From Kosakonia radicincitans DSM 16656 (GTDB lineage Bacteria; Pseudomonadota; Gammaproteobacteria; Enterobacterales; Enterobacteriaceae), in NCBI RefSeq assembly GCF_000280495.2, contig NZ_CP018016.1:4464001-4528000 (forward strand): DNA of 64,000 nucleotides, in the 5' to 3' direction. How positions within the stretch are numbered: the first letter of the stretch is position 1; each line of letters starts with the position of its first letter. Positions 60,529-64,000 of this stretch are shown piece by piece. The notes below the pieces were generated by a model. The model saw only the letters and a list, made by a program, of their open reading frames with translations, made no database searches and had not been told where the DNA came from. The translations under genes were made by a program, and so were the position numbers.

Positions 60529-60963
60529 TCATGGTTTCATTCTGGCGGAGGCCGGGCTGACCGCCACGGGAACACGAAGAGCCGGATGGTGATGATTATG
60601 GGCTGGCGCGCAGGTCGCGCTGGTCAGTACAACCGGCATCCCGTGCGGAGTATTCAGATAAGCCTGACGCCATTCATTGGTTCGCCGGGTAATATCTTCC
60701 TTTCCTGTCAGTTCCAGCGACAGGAGCATTTTTTCTGCGGCTGAGACCCACTGCCGGTAATAGGCGTCGTTGATGCTTTCGCCTTTCTGAAGCGGGCTGG
60801 CTTTTATTTCCTTGCTGAAAACATCCACCCACGCCTTCCAGCTGAACTGCCCGGCCTGATGAAGATAAACGATCAGCGAAAAAACCTGCGCCTGCCACGG
60901 ATGTTCAAATGGGGCGCTCTCCTCGACAGAGGGAGCAGAGTTTGTCCGGATTTCTGAACTCAT
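60529..60963 (-). CDS. Nitrile hydratase accessory protein (activator / cobalt chaperone)
   Basis: A 144-residue protein of the nitrile hydratase activator family, which resembles the N-terminal part of the beta subunit: FEHPWQAQVFSLIVYLHQAG then FSWKAWVDVFSKEI. It assists cobalt insertion into the alpha subunit. The C-terminus carries APAHNHHHPALRVPV, a His cluster suited to metal handling. The start ATG at 60963 overlaps the beta-subunit stop (ATGA); an in-frame ATG at 60987 lies inside that gene. Confidence 0.87.
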   Translation of the reverse strand: MSSEIRTNSAPSVEESAPFEHPWQAQVFSLIVYLHQAGQFSWKAWVDVFSKEIKASPLQKGESINDAYYRQWVSAAEKMLLSLELTGKEDITRRTNEWRQAYLNTPHGMPVVLTSATCAPAHNHHHPALRVPVAVSPASARMKP

Positions 60964-61619
60964 AGCGCCTCCAGATAGTCGTCCCACAGATCAATTCGCA
61001 CGGTGTCTTTAGGCGGTGCTTTCTCGCCCCATAGCTCAGTTGCGGCAAAGCTCACGCTGTAAACATGCTGAGGATGTTCGCCCTGGTCATGGGCCGCCGT
61101 ATCCGGGGTGATAAATACGCCATGGTCAATCACAATCGTACCGATTTTGCCACGGGCATAGCGCGGCAGGCGGGTATGCCCGGCAGGATTGATATTTTTG
61201 GTTCTGACCAGGTCGCCAGGCTTAAAGCTGGCCGGCACATCCATCGCTACCCGTGCAGATCCCCCGGTACTGACAACCGCCTGCACCATATCCAGACGCA
61301 GCACCGGTGTTTCCGGCGAGGCTGCCAGCGGCTTAACCGCACCGGAAAGCTCATCCGCAGTAATAACACCTCTCTCAAGCAGAAGTGTTTCGAAAGCATG
61401 CATCCAGTGTTCGTAGTAGCTCTCTTCGAGATAATGCGCCGGTTTCATGCGCTCAATGGCATGCCGGAACATATCAACGTTGAAGTGACCTCCAACGAAC
61501 AGAGAGGCAAAAAGCGAAAAGGTACGCCTCTCCCATTCATGATGGAAAGGAGGCTCGTTTTCTTCAGTGATGACGGCGCCCATACCATGCATGCCGCCCA
61601 GATCGTGTATCCCGTTCAT
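60960..61619 (-). CDS. Nitrile hydratase subunit beta
   Basis: A 219-residue beta subunit. It opens MNGIHDLGGMHGMGAV, the family's standard start, which fixes the ATG at 61619 (GGAG six bases upstream) over a TTG at 61631. The C-terminal SH3-like barrel is clear: FKPGDLVRTKNINPAGHTRL, RYARGKIGTIVIDHG, and the ending IDLWDDYLE. It pairs with the alpha subunit encoded 36 bp upstream to hydrate nitriles to amides in the cytosol. Confidence 0.94.
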   Translation of the reverse strand: MNGIHDLGGMHGMGAVITEENEPPFHHEWERRTFSLFASLFVGGHFNVDMFRHAIERMKPAHYLEESYYEHWMHAFETLLLERGVITADELSGAVKPLAASPETPVLRLDMVQAVVSTGGSARVAMDVPASFKPGDLVRTKNINPAGHTRLPRYARGKIGTIVIDHGVFITPDTAAHDQGEHPQHVYSVSFAATELWGEKAPPKDTVRIDLWDDYLEAL

Positions 61620-61655
61620 CTGATTCTCCAAAAAAGTTGAAAGAAATACCGTGTG

Positions 61656-62279
61656 TTACTTATCACCCGGCTGGAGTGCCACACCCGTACCAATCATGGA
61701 ATCACGGGTTACCAGTTCGACCAGTTGCTCTTCACTCCAGCCCTCAGTCCCGGCAGGTCTTTCCGGCAGAACCAGATAGCGCAACTCAGCGCTGCTGTCC
61801 CACACCCGAATTTCCCTGTCCTCGCTGATGTTGAGACCAAACTCGGCCAGAACACTGCGGGGCTCAATGACAATACGCGATCGGTAGGGAGCTGATTTGT
61901 ACCAGGCAGGAGGAAGGCCAAGCGTTGGCCAGGGATAACATGAGCAAAGCGTACAGACCGTTACGTTATGAACCTCGGGAGTATTTTCAACCACCATCAT
62001 GTCTTCCCCCTGCACACCTGAAAAACCCAGTTCCGCAATGGCCCCGGTACCATCGGCAAGAAGACGAGCCTTATAATCAGGGTCGGTCCAGGCTTTTGCC
62101 ACGACAAGCGCGCCGTTCCTCGGACCAATTCGGTGTTCATACGTGTCGATAAGCTCATCCAGCGCAGCGGGATCTACGAGGCCTTTTTCTGTCAGCAGGG
62201 ACTCCAGCGCCTTCACGCGAAGCGCAATTTCCTCAGGTGGTTCAGTATGGTCATGAGGGTGTTCGTGGTCGTGTGCCAT
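61656..62279 (-). CDS. Nitrile hydratase subunit alpha, cobalt type
   Basis: A 207-residue alpha subunit that carries the metal site. The claw motif [11 protein letters not shown] places Cys109, Cys112, Ser113 and Cys114. Thr between Cys109 and Leu is the mark of the cobalt form (iron enzymes have VCSLCSCT). Two of the cysteines are oxidised in known enzymes. The N-terminus [11 protein letters not shown] is unusually rich in His/Asp and could hold metal. The following [20 protein letters not shown] is family-standard. Fits the cobalt transporter genes downstream. Confidence 0.95.
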   Translation of the reverse strand: MAHDHEHPHDHTEPPEEIALRVKALESLLTEKGLVDPAALDELIDTYEHRIGPRNGALVVAKAWTDPDYKARLLADGTGAIAELGFSGVQGEDMMVVENTPEVHNVTVCTLCSCYPWPTLGLPPAWYKSAPYRSRIVIEPRSVLAEFGLNISEDREIRVWDSSAELRYLVLPERPAGTEGWSEEQLVELVTRDSMIGTGVALQPGDK

Positions 62280-62359
62280 GTTAAGTCTCCGGAAAGTTTA
62301 ATGTCATTGCCGGGCTCCTGGTCCGGCGGTATCGCCCTGAACAGACGGGCTACAAACGT

Positions 62360-63874
62360 TTACATCTCCTGCCAGTTACCACTCGCTTCCAGCGCGGCGG
62401 CGGCCTGATAGATAGTGCTTTCAGCGTAGTGCCGCCCAATCAGCATCATGCCCACCGGTAGCCCGTCAACCAGCCCGCAAGGTACAGACATGGCCGGATG
62501 GCCTGTCACGTCCTGTGCTGACGTGTTGCCAATCATCTCGAATGCTCTGGAGATATACTCGGTAATTGAACAACCCGCTTCTGGCAGCGGCTGGGCCGTC
62601 ACCGGAACTGTCGGCATGACCAAAAGATCGAAATCACCGAACGCGCGGTCATAGTCCGCCCGGGCCAGACGGGCCAGGTTCTGTGCCTTCGCGTAATAAC
62701 GTCCCTTATAGCGCGTCAGTCCATACTGGCCGATGAGCATGCAGATCTTGAGAGAGGGAGAAAGTGTGTCCGCGCTGTCACGCCAGGCCGCATGTTTGTC
62801 CAGCAGGGATATGTCGTAGAGTCCTTCCCAGTTAAAACCCATCCCATTGCCATGCATCATCTGCATGGTGAGTCCTTCACAACCAATAGGTGACCACAGC
62901 GCGGCGGCAAGCTGATGACCGGGCACAGAGACTTCCCCAACGACTGCGCCAAGACTTTCCAGCCGCGCCACCGCGCTACGGACCTTTTCAGCAAGCAGGG
63001 GCTGGAGATTGGGCAACTGGAATCCTTCCGTTACCACCCCGATTTTCAGCCCCCTGACCCCTTTATCAAGTGCCGCGGTATAGTTGCCCCCCCGCGAGGT
63101 GTACTGCCGCGGATCAAGCCCGTCCGGTCCAGCCATTACCTCCAGCATCAGAGCATTGTCCTTCACAGTTGCGGTAATCGGCCCGGCATGATCGAGGGTG
63201 GCTTCAATTGGCATAATTCCGGTATAGGGAACCAACCCATGGGTCGGCTTCATGCCGTAAGCGCCACAAAAAGCGGCCGGAATACGGATGGAGCCTCCCT
63301 GGTCGCAGCCTATCGCCATATCCACTTCCCCGGCGGCAACCAGCGCCGCACTACCCGATGAAGAGCCTCCCGCGCTGTACCCTCTGCGCCAGGGATTATG
63401 TACCGGAGCGGGATCTGACGTATGGCTGCCGCCTGAGAGGCAGAAATGTTCACAGGTGGCTTTACCAAGAATGGTGGCACCGGCATCAAGGAGACGCGTT
63501 ACCACGGTGGCATCAAAAGCGGGTACATGGCCCTCAAGCGATGTTGCGCCGTTCATCATCGGGACGCCGGCCAGGGAAATATTGTCCTTAAGCACCACGG
63601 TTTTCCCTGCAAGCCTGCCTTCCGGTGTCCCCTGCACCTCGCTTTTGTAATACCAGGCATTCAGCGGATTTTCTTCGCCCTCAGGGCGGTATCCTTTTTT
63701 ACGCGGATATTCAACTGAGGGGATCTCATCCCTTAGCCCGTCAATCAGGTCGTAGGCGTCGAGATTGGGCTGCATAAGGGCAAGATATTCTGCCGCCTCA
63801 CTCTCAGAAATCTGCATATGAAGCTCTCTTGCAATCTGCTGCAACTGGCTGGCGTCGGGACGTTCAATGGACAT
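62360..63874 (-). CDS. Amidase of the amidase-signature family
   Basis: A 504-residue amidase that would hydrolyse the amide made by the nitrile hydratase to the acid and ammonia. The catalytic triad is Lys96 in VVLKDNIS, Ser171 in [10 protein letters not shown] and Ser195 in DQGGSIRIP, the same numbering reported for rhodococcal amidases of nitrile operons. The start is ATG at 63874 with AAGGAA five bases upstream; an in-frame start at 63967 would add 31 unlikely residues. First gene of the operon in this window. The upstream 63875-64000 holds no clear gene and should contain the promoter. Confidence 0.93.
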   Translation of the reverse strand: MSIERPDASQLQQIARELHMQISESEAAEYLALMQPNLDAYDLIDGLRDEIPSVEYPRKKGYRPEGEENPLNAWYYKSEVQGTPEGRLAGKTVVLKDNISLAGVPMMNGATSLEGHVPAFDATVVTRLLDAGATILGKATCEHFCLSGGSHTSDPAPVHNPWRRGYSAGGSSSGSAALVAAGEVDMAIGCDQGGSIRIPAAFCGAYGMKPTHGLVPYTGIMPIEATLDHAGPITATVKDNALMLEVMAGPDGLDPRQYTSRGGNYTAALDKGVRGLKIGVVTEGFQLPNLQPLLAEKVRSAVARLESLGAVVGEVSVPGHQLAAALWSPIGCEGLTMQMMHGNGMGFNWEGLYDISLLDKHAAWRDSADTLSPSLKICMLIGQYGLTRYKGRYYAKAQNLARLARADYDRAFGDFDLLVMPTVPVTAQPLPEAGCSITEYISRAFEMIGNTSAQDVTGHPAMSVPCGLVDGLPVGMMLIGRHYAESTIYQAAAALEASGNWQEM

Positions 63875-64000
63875 ATTTATTCCTTCTATCAAGAATGACT
63901 GACTGGATCCTGATCTGAACATATCGCACTGGCACTGCCTCGACCTGGCTGAGACGGACAGTGACATGGTCAGGAAGGACAGCGTCAGAAAACGCGTGCA

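Noticed and set aside
1..64000. CRISPR arrays, tRNA or rRNA genes, integrase with attachment sites, riboswitches
   Set aside because: None was seen on reading both strands; no regularly spaced repeats or tRNA-like 3' CCA elements were noticed, though small RNAs could be missed by eye.

Overview
The window reads as a chromosome segment of a gamma-proteobacterium of the order Enterobacterales, most likely a plant- or soil-associated Enterobacteriaceae member. Kosakonia, Enterobacter or Klebsiella-like is a guess from gene content, not a proof. Core-type genes (cynT carbonic anhydrase, ybgA, an MlrA-like MerR regulator) are interleaved with dense accessory DNA. No rRNA, tRNA or CRISPR array was seen.

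Layout. (1) 1-9.7 kb: cynT (partial), ybgA-like, MerR, a 2H-phosphoesterase-like gene, and a tripartite RND pump (permease + lipoprotein adaptor, TetR repressor, divergent outer-membrane factor) with two matching 27-bp operator-like sites. (2) 9.7-14.4 kb: small metabolic genes (ProC-like Rossmann protein, aldo/keto reductase with divergent LysR, PanE-like reductase, GcvA-like LysR). (3) 14.5-25.9 kb: a minus-strand, visibly AT-richer biosynthetic gene cluster of type II FAS/PKS style: SDR, ACP, Cys-less KS (chain-length-factor-like), complete KS, acyl-AMP ligase, Sfp-type PPTase, methyltransferase, PaaK-like ligase, nicotianamine-synthase-like enzyme, citrate-synthase-like protein, double-hotdog dehydratase and two membrane proteins. 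I do not recognise the product. (4) 26.3-32.2 kb: a LytS/LytTR two-component system, then an ABC exporter cassette (ATPase, FtsX/LolCE-type permease, LolA-like periplasmic protein, outer-membrane beta-barrel), all on the same strand as the cluster. A 20-bp-phased direct repeat of the LytTR-target kind lies upstream of the exporter. Together 14.5-32.2 kb could be one make-sense-export system.

(5) 32.5-41.7 kb: a CUT1 sugar ABC importer split into two divergent operons, with a GNAT protein, ROK repressor, BadF/GlcNAc-kinase-like enzyme and Gfo/Idh/MocA oxidoreductase, probably for an amino sugar or related compound. A shared promoter/operator motif links two of its transcription units. (6) 42-47 kb: NIPSNAP-like protein, then an operon with a DeoR-ribokinase fusion, a DapA/NanA-like aldolase, a YhcH-family protein and an MFS carrier. 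(7) 47-53 kb: a decayed accessory zone with a frameshifted DsbG-like fragment, a yedK (SRAP) pseudogene, an orphan lipoprotein plus small protein, an intact IS3-family element and an IS1182-family element with inverted repeats and a 4-bp target duplication. (8) 53-57.9 kb: AraC regulator, GPH symporter and GH127 beta-L-arabinofuranosidase for arabinoside use, then a PQQ-dehydrogenase scrap and an AraC/GyrI-like regulator with its terminator. (9) 58.9-64 kb: a cobalt-type nitrile hydratase operon in the order amidase, NHase alpha, NHase beta, activator, CbtB, CbtA, and a histidine-phosphatase-fold protein that has lost its catalytic histidines. It would turn nitriles into amides and acids and supply the cobalt.
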